A stretch of 35,796 bases of DNA. Origin: an uncultured Geobacter sp. GTDB taxonomy: Bacteria; Desulfobacterota; Desulfuromonadia; Geobacterales; CAIOGM01. Below, in pieces: positions 1 to 8,230 of this stretch; within the stretch, counting starts at the first letter, position 1, and each line of letters begins with the position of its first letter. The notes under the pieces are model-generated. The model was not told the DNA's origin. It searched no databases and worked only from the letters and a program-made list of their open reading frames with translations. The translations under genes and the position numbers were made by a program. The stretch covers positions 1 through 35,796 of the forward strand of contig CAIUWK010000030.1 of NCBI GenBank assembly GCA_903902855.1. The letters are read 5' to 3'.

Positions 1-167
1 AAAACACAATTGTCTATAGATTGCCTTGAAGAGGTAACACTTTTAACTCAGCAATCACCTAAAGTCAAGCAAAAAATGATCATATTGCATCTGATAAAAA
101 TTTCAAGTGCCGCAATCTTTACAACTCCCCCGCATATCGTTTTGCAGAGCAGCAGCCAGGAAGACTA

Positions 168-196
168 TTGACAGGCATACTGCATGGCAGTATAGT
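168..196 (+). promoter_or_regulatory. Sigma-70 promoter with internal palindrome
   Basis: A perfect -35 (TTGACA, 168-173) and a near-consensus -10 (TATAGT, 191-196) are separated by exactly 17 bp. The spacer and -10 contain an inverted repeat, ATACTGC (177-183) and GCAGTAT (187-193) around ATG, which is where a repressor would block polymerase. It lies about 110 bp upstream of the OmpA/TSP1 gene. The rest of 1-304 is AT-richer and I see no gene in it. Confidence 0.7.
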
Positions 197-304
197 TGAC
201 GAAATTTTACTAAACATACGTGAAATTACGGTCTGTGAAAATCGCAAGATTTCAAGAGACTCAATGCCACTGAACAAAGAAAAATCAAAGGAGGAACAAC
301 CGAA

Positions 305-1507
305 ATGAACAAAAGAATGGCAGGATTGGTCGCTGTTTTGCTGCTGACCACGGCAGGAACCGCCATCGCTGAGCAAAGGGCCGGAGCAATAACACTCTCG
401 CCGTTTATTGGTGGATACACGTTTGACGGTGTACAGCGTTTGGAAACGCGCCCCGTGTACGGCCTGAGACTCGGGTACGACATCACCAAGAGTTTAGGTG
501 TCGAGACAACCTTCGATTACGTCTCCACGAAGATTTCCAGTAACAACCCAGGCCAGATAAGCCCCAACAACGGCAGCAATCTCAACGTCTTCAATTATCG
601 ACTTGAAGGTATCTACAACTTCATGCCGACAAGCAAATTTGTCCCCTTCGTGGCTGTTGGTGGCGGCGGCAGCACTATTACCAATAGAAGAAGCAATGAA
701 AAGAGCAACAACGATGCTACCGCTAATGCCGGTGTCGGCTTCAAGTACTTCCTCGGAGAAGACCTGGCCCTGCGCGCAGATACCCGTGCCATCATGTCGT
801 TTCACCATAATATAGATTTCAGAGGTGGTGGTGATACCTGGATGAACTACGAGTATACCCTCGGCCTCCAGTTCCTCTTCGGCGGCAAAAAACCGCTGGT
901 GGCAAAGGTTGTGGAACCGCCCCCCGCTCCAGTAGTCGTACCTAAGGCAATTCAGCCCCCCCCGGCTCCTCCCGCTCCCGTAGCCGTTGACGGCAAGGTC
1001 GGCGCATGGTCCGACTGGAGTGCTTGTTCAGCTCCTTGCGGTGGTGGTACCCAGAACCGCACCCGCCCCGTGGTGACCCAACCGGCTAACGGTGGCGCAC
1101 CGCTGCCTGCTCTGAATGAAAGCCGTGGGTGCAATACCCAGGCTTGTATGGAAGAAGAGAAAATCAACATGCTTATCGAATTCGACTTCGACAAGGCGGT
1201 TGTCAAAAAAGAGTTCTATCCCAATGCTGACGCCGTTGGCGCGTTCATGAAGAAAAACAACAAGATGGTGATCACGCTTGATGGCTGGACCGACCGGATT
1301 GGCGCAGACAAGTACAATAAAGAACTTTCCCAGAAACGGGCCGATGCCGTCAAATCATACCTTGTCAGCAAGCACAAGATTGACCCTACCCGAATCACCG
1401 CAGTAGGTCACGGAAAGAGCCTCAAGTATGACAACAAAACTGCGGCGGGGCGTTACAAGAATCGCCGCGTCGAGATGAATCAGACGGTAATAATCGAGAA
1501 AAAATAG
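305..1507 (+). CDS. OmpA-family outer membrane protein with thrombospondin type-1 domain
   Basis: 400 residues. Residues 1-22 form a signal peptide ending in AIA. About 23-195 looks like an OmpA-type eight-stranded beta barrel (alternating aromatic strands, a GLQFLFG-type closing strand). A Pro/Ala/Val-rich linker (about 198-228) leads to a thrombospondin type-1 repeat (about 232-283) with WSDWSAC, the CGGGTQNRTR signature and a closing CNTQAC. The C-terminal OmpA peptidoglycan-binding domain (about 287-395) has FDFDKA, a TDRIG loop and the LSQKRADAV helix. The protein should anchor the outer membrane to the wall, and the TSP1 module may be displayed or periplasmic depending on barrel topology. 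AAAGGAGG (287-294) precedes the ATG. It is monocistronic, between a strong promoter and a strong terminator. The domain calls are firm; the role of the TSP1 module is unknown. Confidence 0.9.
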   Translation: MNKRMAGLVAVLLLTTAGTAIAEQRAGAITLSPFIGGYTFDGVQRLETRPVYGLRLGYDITKSLGVETTFDYVSTKISSNNPGQISPNNGSNLNVFNYRLEGIYNFMPTSKFVPFVAVGGGGSTITNRRSNEKSNNDATANAGVGFKYFLGEDLALRADTRAIMSFHHNIDFRGGGDTWMNYEYTLGLQFLFGGKKPLVAKVVEPPPAPVVVPKAIQPPPAPPAPVAVDGKVGAWSDWSACSAPCGGGTQNRTRPVVTQPANGGAPLPALNESRGCNTQACMEEEKINMLIEFDFDKAVVKKEFYPNADAVGAFMKKNNKMVITLDGWTDRIGADKYNKELSQKRADAVKSYLVSKHKIDPTRITAVGHGKSLKYDNKTAAGRYKNRRVEMNQTVIIEKK

Positions 1508-1524
1508 TCTTTCCGGCAGATAAA

Positions 1525-1568
1525 ACTCTAAAACGGCCACACCATTAATAGGGTGGCCGTTTTAGAGT
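1525..1568 (+). terminator. Rho-independent terminator of the OmpA/TSP1 gene
   Basis: A perfect 16-bp inverted repeat (1525-1540 with 1553-1568) around a 12-nt loop. The arms carry A-rich and T-rich flanks (CTAAAA/TTTTAG), so it could work in both directions. Confidence 0.85.
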
Positions 1569-1655
1569 CTGGTGACATCATCCCTACCTCCTGCCATGTT
1601 ACCGCTTCCAAAACCTTCGCTTGCACCCTTTTCCTGGTGCCTTTTCAGATTCCTC

Positions 1656-1684
1656 TTGCAAACCCCAGCCAGCATCGCTACAAT
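1656..1684 (+). promoter_or_regulatory. Probable sigma-70 promoter for the small secreted protein
   Basis: TTGCAA (1656-1661), a 17-bp spacer and TACAAT (1679-1684) lie 68 bp upstream of the next start codon and just after a terminator. Both hexamers differ from consensus by one base. Confidence 0.5.
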
Positions 1685-1752
1685 GTGAAAAATTTACATG
1701 CACCAATAAACAAAACTGAACGTACTCTGTATAAAACAAAAGGAAGTGTGCG

Positions 1753-2163
1753 ATGAAAAGCGCGGTGATAATTCTGGCAGTCATGTTTCTGGTTGCAACA
1801 AACTCCTTTGCCATGGACTGGATTCTTGTGCCGGGGGCTCAGACGGATGGTGACATAATCTGCCTGGACCGGGATGACGTCGTCCAGGAAAAGGGGATTA
1901 TCTCAGCATGGATCAAGCGCTTCAAAGAGGGGGGCAACTATACCAAGACCCTGCTTGCCTTTGATTGTTCCCAGGAAAAAACCAAACTTATCAAATCCAT
2001 TGAATTCGACAAAGAAACAAAAATGACCACCACGGTTGACTACGAGTCTGTATGGGAAACCAGTGGACCGCAAACCCCTGCCAAGGCTGCCGCCGTTATG
2101 ATCTGCAAAAAGAAAGTAAAGGGATTTAATCCAGCATTGGTAAGTATGAAACAGAGGCGGTAA
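1753..2163 (+). CDS. Small secreted protein, surface-adhesin E-like
   Basis: 136 residues. The signal peptide (about 1-20) ends in SFA before the mature MDWILVPGAQ. The mature part has the outline of surface-adhesin protein E-type families: an opening W-x-L, a centrally placed DRDDV followed by hydrophobic GIISAWIKRF, a lone Cys in AFDCSQ, a WET segment near the end and a closing Cys in MICKK. The two Cys could form a disulfide. It probably acts in the periplasm or at the cell surface, and no enzyme motif is visible. It has its own promoter and an AGGAAG Shine-Dalgarno sequence before the ATG. The family match is from memory of the pattern and is tentative; the coding call itself is firm. Confidence 0.7.
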   Translation: MKSAVIILAVMFLVATNSFAMDWILVPGAQTDGDIICLDRDDVVQEKGIISAWIKRFKEGGNYTKTLLAFDCSQEKTKLIKSIEFDKETKMTTTVDYESVWETSGPQTPAKAAAVMICKKKVKGFNPALVSMKQRR

Positions 2164-2269
2164 TCGATTTCATATATCCCTCAGACATCCTTTGGCATCA
2201 CCCCAACCAGACACTGCCACAACAAACCCCTGCCACAAACAGATTTCTCCTAAAAAGCCGTGTAGATCA

Positions 2270-3361
2270 TCACGTGTGCTCCCACCCGCTGATCTGCCAA
2301 TTATCCGTATGGTCCCCAGGCGCATACCAGGGGGGGACGGTGAGACGAAGATGCCGGGCGATGGAGGCGACGTACGGCTCATACATCGAGCGAAGGGCGC
2401 TCAGCCGTTCATCGGCTTCCCAGTCGCAACGGAGCTTCAGCCCGGAGTCGGCGAGGAACCGGCGCATCTCAAGCAACCGTTCCGGCGGAAGGCGATCCTC
2501 TCCTCCCCGGTCAGGGCGAGCCTGAATAACATGCGATAGATCCACCACCGCATGCCGGGCCATGGCAAAGGTCAACTCCGCCTGCCGTTCACAGGCCCCT
2601 TCCAGTCCGATCATGACCAAGGCACAGGTATCCAGGATGGCGGTCAGGGCCGCCAGCCATGACTGGTTTTCATGATGAGAGCGGAAATAGGCAAGCACCG
2701 GGTAGGAGAGATGGCTTTCCAGTAATTCAGAGGTCCACAGTTCCCAATCGTGAAGCAGGTGGCGCAACTCCTCAAGCGCCAGGTCACGGCCATGACGCCG
2801 GATCATCTCGGCAGCGGTGGCCGGAGAACCGGCGCGAGCATCCAGCAGGGCGATCCTGACCTCGCGACGAGCAAATGACTGATTGAGTGCCGGGAGATAC
2901 CCGATGACCAACGCCAGGAACCCGAACCCCATCCCCGATTCCAAGACTGACAGGATGCGTGGCGTGGTCATGAGCGGCGCAACGTCGCCAAGCCCCAGGG
3001 TAAAAAAGGTCGTGCCGCTGAAATAGATGCAGGTGAGAAAAGTGGACGTCCCTTCAGGCGTACTGAAGGTCGCGCCGGTAGACCAATGCAGGAGGGCGAA
3101 ACCGAAGATTATCCCACCGACCCAGATACCAAAAAGGAGCAGCAGCGACAGCGGTCCAAAGAAGCCGAGATAATTTTCCCTTTGCTGGCGAGACGCGAGG
3201 AATCTGACCACCGATGTCCAAAAGCGCCAGGTACTCCGATAAAAAAGCTGGGTAAGCCGGAAACGACGGGTCACTCGCCGGGGAAGAACGATGGTCTCAA
3301 ACCCTTCCCAGAGAGAGAGAAGGACGAAAAATGTACCGCTGAGGGCAGCAATGAAATTCAC
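2270..3361 (-). CDS. Two-helix ion channel with non-canonical filter and long cytoplasmic tail
   Basis: 363 residues. The N-terminal part is membrane-bound: a first helix (about 3-22), a second (about 66-90), a pore helix and filter (TTFFTLGLGD, T121-D126), then a third hydrophobic helix (about 138-160). This is the two-TM/pore layout of the bacterial ion channel family. In potassium channels the filter is T-V-G-Y/F-G-D; here it is T-L-G-L-G-D. The tail (about 165-363) is mostly helical, with no recognisable Rossmann RCK or cyclic-nucleotide-binding motif. The start is GTG, chosen because AGGAGG (3367-3372) sits 5 nt upstream. It is divergent from the MltD gene. Selectivity for potassium is inferred and uncertain. 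Confidence 0.75.
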   Translation of the reverse strand: MNFIAALSGTFFVLLSLWEGFETIVLPRRVTRRFRLTQLFYRSTWRFWTSVVRFLASRQQRENYLGFFGPLSLLLLFGIWVGGIIFGFALLHWSTGATFSTPEGTSTFLTCIYFSGTTFFTLGLGDVAPLMTTPRILSVLESGMGFGFLALVIGYLPALNQSFARREVRIALLDARAGSPATAAEMIRRHGRDLALEELRHLLHDWELWTSELLESHLSYPVLAYFRSHHENQSWLAALTAILDTCALVMIGLEGACERQAELTFAMARHAVVDLSHVIQARPDRGGEDRLPPERLLEMRRFLADSGLKLRCDWEADERLSALRSMYEPYVASIARHLRLTVPPWYAPGDHTDNWQISGWEHT

Positions 3362-3513
3362 CGTTACCTCCTAAAGCACAACGAGACGCCGCGATGACGG
3401 GATAAGCCGATTCCCACATGGACATTGGAGTTGGCAAGAGCATAACAGGAGCGACTATTCCTCGGCAACGTAATTCTGGGAAAAAACCTCTTTCCTCAGC
3501 TTGGCGGTTTGCC

Positions 3514-3543
3514 TTGACACTCATGATGTTAATCTCCTATACT
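3514..3543 (+). promoter_or_regulatory. Sigma-70 promoter for the MltD-type gene
   Basis: Perfect TTGACA (3514-3519), an 18-bp spacer and TATACT (3538-3543). Its position downstream of 3418 rules out the longest in-frame reading and supports the ATG at 3601. Confidence 0.75.
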
Positions 3544-3600
3544 GTCCAGCCGGCTACCACTTCCCACAACTTCAACAAAAGCTGCGAGGAAGGAGACCCC

Positions 3601-5112
3601 ATGAAACATCCACTGCTTCTGGCTCTTGTCTGCCTGTTCCCACTGTCCGCCCTTGCAGCGGAATCACCCTTGCCGACGCTCTATGATTTGAACGGCTCGA
3701 CCATTTCCCCTGCGGCGACCACCTCGGTGACCTTGGGGCGCTCCCCTCAGAAACTGGCACAACTCTCCGCCGAAGGTCGACTGGGGCAGGAGTTGGGACT
3801 GGAACCCTCGGAACTGTTTGCCGTTGATGAAGTAACTCTGCAGCATGATGCACAGGAACTGGAGCTCCAACTCCCCGATGAGGAACTCCCGGTCTCGGAT
3901 ATCCCCCTGACGCTCAACAACAAGGTTGAGTACATGCTGAACCTGTTCCAGACCAGTGGCCGGAGGTCGTTCGCCATCTGGCTCTCCCGTTCCGAGCGCT
4001 ACATCCCCATGATGAAGCAGGTCCTCAAAAAGGAAGGGCTCCCCGAGGATCTGGTCTACGTGGCGATGATCGAGAGCGGCTTTTCACCCCACGCCTATTC
4101 CGTGGCCAGCGCCGTGGGGCCGTGGCAGTTCATCTCCGGCACCGGCAAGCGGTACTCTCTCCGGATCGATCCCTGGATCGACGAACGGCGTGACCCGCTC
4201 AAGTCTTCCGTGGCCGCTGCCCTCTATCTCAAAGAGCTCTATACCCTGTTCAATAACGACTGGTACCTGGCCACTGCCGGCTATAATGCAGGGGAGAACA
4301 AGATTCTCCGGGCCATCAACATGTACAATACCCGGGATTTCTGGCAGATTTCCCAGGGACAGTATCTAAAACGGGAAACCAAGGACTACGTCCCCAAACT
4401 CCTGGCAGCAGCCATCATCGCCAAGGAACCGGCCAAGTATGGTTTTGCCGATGTGGCCTATCTCCCCCCCATCGAATTCGACACGGTGGCGATCCCCACC
4501 CGCACCGACCTGGATCTTGTGGCAAGGCTCAGCGATGTCCCGCTCCAGACCCTCCACGACCTCAACCCGGAACTCCGTCGCTGGTGCACCCCTCCCGACT
4601 ACCCTGACTACCAGCTGAAGATCCCCAAGGGAAAAAAAGAGCTGTTCGAGGCGGAATTCGCCCGGATTCCCGAAGACCAGCGCTATGTGGAGAAGGTCGC
4701 CCATATCCGGTACCGGGCAACCAGACGGGATACTCTCGCCTCCTTGGCGCGCCGTTACTCCACGACCCCCGAGGCTCTGGCCGAACTGAACCGTATCCCG
4801 GTGAACCGGAAGATTTCCGGAAAACTTCTCACCCTCCCCATGGCGCCGGCAAACCTTGATCGCATCACCCCGGCAAAACGGAACGCTGCGGCCTTGGCCT
4901 CCGCCGAAAAAGGGGTCTTCAAAAAGTACTATACCGTCCAGAAGGGGGACACCCTGGCGTCGGTCTCGAAAAAATTCAACGTATCCACCAGTATCCTTCA
5001 GGCGTGGAATAACGTGAAAGGGCGTTTCGCCCTCAAGCCCGGCAAGAGAATCGTCGTAGCCAAGTTCGTCGAGAAGAAAGGGGCCATGGTGGCCGACGGC
5101 GAAAACAGTTAA
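3601..5112 (+). CDS. mltD: MltD-type membrane-bound lytic transglycosylase with two LysM repeats
   Basis: 503 residues. It cleaves the glycan strands of peptidoglycan non-hydrolytically, leaving anhydro-muropeptides. The signal peptide is residues 1-19 (cleavage after ALA). The goose-lysozyme-like SLT domain spans about 135-260, with catalytic Glu in MIESGF (E158), then the SAVGPWQF and AGYNAGENK motifs typical of the MltD family. Two LysM peptidoglycan-binding repeats follow (about 366-410 and 443-490, the second with YTVQKGDTLASV). No lipobox Cys is present, unlike E. coli MltD. AAGGAGA before the ATG and a consensus promoter fix the start. The gene downstream may share the transcript. Confidence 0.9.
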   Translation: MKHPLLLALVCLFPLSALAAESPLPTLYDLNGSTISPAATTSVTLGRSPQKLAQLSAEGRLGQELGLEPSELFAVDEVTLQHDAQELELQLPDEELPVSDIPLTLNNKVEYMLNLFQTSGRRSFAIWLSRSERYIPMMKQVLKKEGLPEDLVYVAMIESGFSPHAYSVASAVGPWQFISGTGKRYSLRIDPWIDERRDPLKSSVAAALYLKELYTLFNNDWYLATAGYNAGENKILRAINMYNTRDFWQISQGQYLKRETKDYVPKLLAAAIIAKEPAKYGFADVAYLPPIEFDTVAIPTRTDLDLVARLSDVPLQTLHDLNPELRRWCTPPDYPDYQLKIPKGKKELFEAEFARIPEDQRYVEKVAHIRYRATRRDTLASLARRYSTTPEALAELNRIPVNRKISGKLLTLPMAPANLDRITPAKRNAAALASAEKGVFKKYYTVQKGDTLASVSKKFNVSTSILQAWNNVKGRFALKPGKRIVVAKFVEKKGAMVADGENS

Positions 5113-5182
5113 ACCCGCAGGTAAACCCAGGACAGCACTCGACTTTCACGTTTCTTCCCGCTTCTGAAAGGATCTCTACCCA

Positions 5183-5917
5183 ATGTACAACCTCTTCATC
5201 TCCGGCGCCGCCGGCCTGCTCCTCCTCCTCCTTCTCAAATTCGCAGTCGGCCTTCCACTCTGGGGCGCGTTCCCCCTGGGAATTCTTCTGTTTGTGGGAT
5301 GCTTCTACCTCATCTCCCGGATCATCATGAAAAAGGTGATGGCCATCATGGAATCGGCCACCAAGGACCTGCAGGCTAATCCGCCACGCATCGAAAAAGG
5401 GATCAAGACCCTGCTGACGGCCATGAAGTACGGCCCCTGGCAGATCTACGTCACCGGCCAGCTCAACGCCCAGATCGGGATGATCTACTACATGAAACGC
5501 GACTTTGCCAATTCCTTCCCCTACCTGGAAAAAGCCTTCTTCAAGAACTGGGTTGCCATGGGGATGCTGGGAATCTCATATATGAAACGGCAGAAAAGAG
5601 AGAAGATGAAAGAGACCTTCGAGAAGGGGGTGCAGGCCTCTCCCAAAGAGGGACTCCTCTGGAATCTCTATGCCTACTGTCTCGCCGATGGTGGAGATAC
5701 GGAGAAGGCCCAGGAGGTACTCAACCGGGGGCTCAAGAAGCTGCCGGGAGATGAGAAGCTGACAGCCAATCTGGAGGCCGTGTCCAACGGCAAGAAGATG
5801 AAGATGCGGGCCTACGGCGATCTCTGGTTTCAGTTCCATCTGGAAAGCGTCGCCGCGATACAGAAGCATCAGATGGAAGCCATGGGTGGCATGCGCCGCC
5901 GGACGGTGCGCAGATAG
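5183..5917 (+). CDS. Membrane-anchored TPR-repeat protein
   Basis: 244 residues. Two closely spaced hydrophobic segments (about 4-22 and 27-46) form an N-terminal membrane hairpin. About 70-210 reads as tetratricopeptide-type helix pairs (QLNAQIGMIYYMKRDFANSFPYLEKAF, then LWNLYAYCLADGGDTEKAQEVLNRGLKKLPGD). Such proteins scaffold partners at the inner membrane, and no catalytic motif is present. The C-terminus is basic (GMRRRTVRR). It lies 70 nt after the transglycosylase, so a shared transcript and an envelope role are plausible but unproven. It ends just before a bidirectional terminator. Confidence 0.75.
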   Translation: MYNLFISGAAGLLLLLLLKFAVGLPLWGAFPLGILLFVGCFYLISRIIMKKVMAIMESATKDLQANPPRIEKGIKTLLTAMKYGPWQIYVTGQLNAQIGMIYYMKRDFANSFPYLEKAFFKNWVAMGMLGISYMKRQKREKMKETFEKGVQASPKEGLLWNLYAYCLADGGDTEKAQEVLNRGLKKLPGDEKLTANLEAVSNGKKMKMRAYGDLWFQFHLESVAAIQKHQMEAMGGMRRRTVRR

Positions 5918-5926
5918 GATAGACTG

Positions 5927-5955
5927 AAACAGGCGGCCGCGAGGCCGCCTGTTTT
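5927..5955. terminator. Bidirectional rho-independent terminator
   Basis: A 12-bp perfect stem (5927-5938 with 5943-5954), GC-rich, closed by a GCGA (GNRA-type) tetraloop and flanked by AAA on one side and TTTT on the other. It separates the convergent TPR gene and the SDR gene. Confidence 0.85.
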
Positions 5956-5982
5956 GTACGTCTATTTCGTAATTTTTGTGGT

Positions 5983-6873
5983 TTAAATGCTTTTCCCCAA
6001 ATACCCCCTGATCCCCTCCTCGAATCCGATCGGTTGAAAATCAAAGGTTTTTTGCCAGGAGCAGTCGCAGATACTCTCTTCCAGAAGCATCTGCAACTGG
6101 TCGGAGGTGAGCGGAAATGCCGGAATCTTCTGCAGAAACGGCACCACCAGCTTGATGAGACTCAAGGGACTCTTGACCGTGGTCACCCCGCTCTTCCCCA
6201 GAACCCTGGCGATGACCTCCAGCATTTGGAGATAGGTGAACCGGTCCGGACCGCAGAGATCATACACCTGCCCCACGGTTTCCGGCATCTCCAGCGACCG
6301 GACGAAACAGCGGGCCACGTCGTCGGCATGAATCGGCTGCATCCGGTAGGAACCGTCGCCGATGACCGGGATGAGGGGGAACTTCCGGAGCTGATCGGCC
6401 AGCATGTTGATGAAGAGATCCTTGGGACCGAAGACCAGCGAGGGTCGAAAGATGGTCCACTCCAGACCGGACTCCCGCACCTCCTCCTCCGCCAGATACT
6501 TGCTCTTGTGATAGGCGGAGACGGCATCCTTCCGGGTCCCCAGGGCGGACATCTGAAGGTAGCGCCGGATACCCGCCTCTTTGGCGGCAGCCACCATATT
6601 CCGGGTGGCCTGAATATGGAGATTCTGAAAGGTAATCCCCTTTCCGGCGAATTCCCGAATAATCCCCACCAGATTGATGGCCGCGTCGCACCCCTTCATG
6701 GCGTCAGTCACCGAACGCCGGTCCAGGACGTCTCCCCGGACCAGATCGATCCCCTGTTCCGTCCCCCGGGACCGCTCATGGCTAAGGGTCACCACCGTGT
6801 GTCCGTTACTCCGCAGTTCCCGGATGAGATGCGTGCCGATAAAACCGGTTCCGCCCGCCACAAAGATTTTCAT
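5983..6873 (-). CDS. Atypical SDR-family NAD(P)-binding protein (complex I NDUFA9-like)
   Basis: 296 residues. A Rossmann fold starts at residue 1, with the nucleotide-binding motif GGTGFIGTHL (7-16), a C(D)AAINLVGI strand and a YHKSKYLAE segment giving the YxxxK pair of the short-chain dehydrogenase family. The pattern AGGTGFIGTHLIREL...GCDAAINLVGIIRE is that of the NDUFA9/YwnB-like atypical SDR group, whose bacterial members are mostly of unknown substrate. There is no signal peptide, so it should be cytosolic. Its ATG overlaps the stop of resB by 4 nt (ATGA), so the two are translationally coupled. A link to heme or quinone metabolism is only a context guess. Confidence 0.8.
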   Translation of the reverse strand: MKIFVAGGTGFIGTHLIRELRSNGHTVVTLSHERSRGTEQGIDLVRGDVLDRRSVTDAMKGCDAAINLVGIIREFAGKGITFQNLHIQATRNMVAAAKEAGIRRYLQMSALGTRKDAVSAYHKSKYLAEEEVRESGLEWTIFRPSLVFGPKDLFINMLADQLRKFPLIPVIGDGSYRMQPIHADDVARCFVRSLEMPETVGQVYDLCGPDRFTYLQMLEVIARVLGKSGVTTVKSPLSLIKLVVPFLQKIPAFPLTSDQLQMLLEESICDCSWQKTFDFQPIGFEEGIRGYLGKSI

Positions 6874-7571
6874 GATTCCTTCTCCTTTTTCCTTGCCACG
6901 ACGACTACATTTCCCACGATGAACAGGAGCGCCCCGGCCAGAGCCAGCCCGGCCCCCGGCTCCCGGTGGATCTCCATGATCCCCAATTTCTTTGGATAAA
7001 GCTCCACCTGCTTCAGGTAGAGACCGAGCCCCTGAGAAAAGAACGGCTCGTTGGGGCGGATGATCCCGCGCCGACCATGGGAGTCCATCACCGTGGCGCT
7101 GAAGTCGGTGACGTACCCCTGAATTCCCACCTGGGCGTCAAGCCGCTCTATGAGAACCCTCCCCTGGGTAAGGTCGATGACCATCCCCTCCCCCACCTCC
7201 ACCCCCTCCTTGAAACCTCCCACCGAACTGACCAGGTGAGCCAGCGCGATGAGGAGAAACCCGGCGTGCATGGCATGGGGGGCCAGCCGCAGGAGGAGTC
7301 CGGCACGTCCCCCCTTCCGGCAGAGGGACTGCATACTGCAAAGGACGGTGTTGAGCCCCAGCAACGCCAGCAGGGCGATGGAGAGCCAAAGCCACCACCC
7401 CACGACAAGAGGGGCCTTGATCAGCCAGACAAGAAGCGGCATGCTGTTGAGCCGGGCGCTCTCTTCCGGACCGAGGACGAAGGAACCGATGGCCAGCAGC
7501 AGCGTCACTCCGGCCATGAGTCGGAGCCCGAAATTCAGAGAAGCAAGGGTATCATAGAATTTTCTGAGCAT
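6870..7571 (-). CDS. resB: ResB-like cytochrome c biogenesis protein (short form)
   Basis: 233 residues from the chosen ATG (MLRKFYDTLASLNFGLRL). ResB (Ccs1) works with CcsA in system II cytochrome c maturation, delivering heme to apocytochrome CxxCH sites on the outer face of the membrane. Visible are hydrophobic segments at about 18-33, 52-70 and 100-118, a soluble loop (about 120-205, with GEGMVIDLTQG) and a final helix (about 205-226). It is shorter than full-length ResB (about 400 or more) and resembles the compact delta-proteobacterial forms. Reading further upstream to 7685 would overlap ccsA and add a non-hydrophobic tail, so I reject that start. There is almost no Shine-Dalgarno sequence, because a CGCAGAT repeat occupies the 30 bp before the ATG. 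Confidence 0.7.
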   Translation of the reverse strand: MLRKFYDTLASLNFGLRLMAGVTLLLAIGSFVLGPEESARLNSMPLLVWLIKAPLVVGWWLWLSIALLALLGLNTVLCSMQSLCRKGGRAGLLLRLAPHAMHAGFLLIALAHLVSSVGGFKEGVEVGEGMVIDLTQGRVLIERLDAQVGIQGYVTDFSATVMDSHGRRGIIRPNEPFFSQGLGLYLKQVELYPKKLGIMEIHREPGAGLALAGALLFIVGNVVVVARKKEKES

Positions 7572-7572
7572 A

Positions 7573-7598
7573 ATCTGCGTCCATCTGCGTAATCTGCG
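7573..7598 (-). repeat. Single-arm repeat, three CGCAGAT words
   Basis: On the minus strand the word CGCAGAT occurs three times (7592-7598, 7583-7589, 7573-7579), separated by 2 and 3 nt. It fills the whole space between the ccsA stop and the resB ATG. It resembles one arm of the longer inverted elements at 8231, 20172 and 34411. Confidence 0.75.
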
Positions 7599-7600
7599 GA

Positions 7601-8199
7601 TCAGAAACTGTGTGAACTCTTCATCAGGATACTCACCCCCAGATAGGTAAAGAGGGTGATGGCGAAACCGATGAGCGCTCCCCAAGCTACCATCCGGTCC
7701 CCTTGTCCCCCTTTCAACCGGAGATGAAGCCAGAGGGAGTAGAAGAGCCAGAGGATGGAGGTCCAGAGTTCCTTGGGGGTCCAGAGCCAGTAGGTTCCCC
7801 AGGCGTAGTAACCCCAGATGCCGCCGGAAATCATGGAGAGAGAAAAAAAAGAGTACCCCATGAGGATGACCCGGTACTGAAAATCCAGGAGAGTGCGCCC
7901 CCTCCCCAGCAGGAAGAGCGTGCCCAGGATGGCGCCGATGCCGAAGAGGGCATAGGCGAAAAACGCCAGGAGCACATGCCCCTCGAACCAGTAGGTCCGG
8001 AGAATGGGTGGGAGCGGCATGGCAAAGGCCGGGAACAACAGCGCCAGCAGGCCAAAGAGACCTGCCATGATCCCCGTTGACCGAGATAGAAGAGTTCCCC
8101 CAGGAGCGCTAGGGCGAAGAGCGGCCGGGTGAAGGAGCCGAAACAGTAGAGGAGAATGGAACAGATAAGCGGCCATTTCATGGTGTAGTTCCTTACCAT
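7601..8199 (-). pseudogene. ccsA: CcsA-like cytochrome c biogenesis protein, probably frameshifted
   Basis: The downstream 150 residues are clear CcsA/ResC (heme-handling partner of ResB): PPILRTYWFEGHVLLAFFAY, the tryptophan-rich GTYWLWTPKELW segment, and FTYLGVSILMKSSHSF at the end. The hydrophobic N-terminal part (MKWPLICSILLYCFGSF then LALLGELFYLGQRG) is in a different frame. Adding one G to the GGGG run at 8072-8075 (minus strand) joins the two as GQRG-IMAGLFGLLALLFP, a continuous membrane segment. The alternative unshifted reading from GTG at 8236 gives a non-hydrophobic start. Even when repaired it has only about 200 residues, short for CcsA (about 270 or more), and its 5' end lies beside the repeat at 8231. 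A sequencing error, a real lesion and a programmed shift are all possible. Confidence 0.65.
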
Positions 8200-8230
8200 A
8201 TCCGGCAGGATAAACCCAGAAAAAGCCGCT

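Noticed and set aside
3418-3600. Longer 564-residue reading of the transglycosylase
   Set aside because: A consensus promoter lies inside this stretch, and a signal peptide with a good Shine-Dalgarno sequence begins at 3601.
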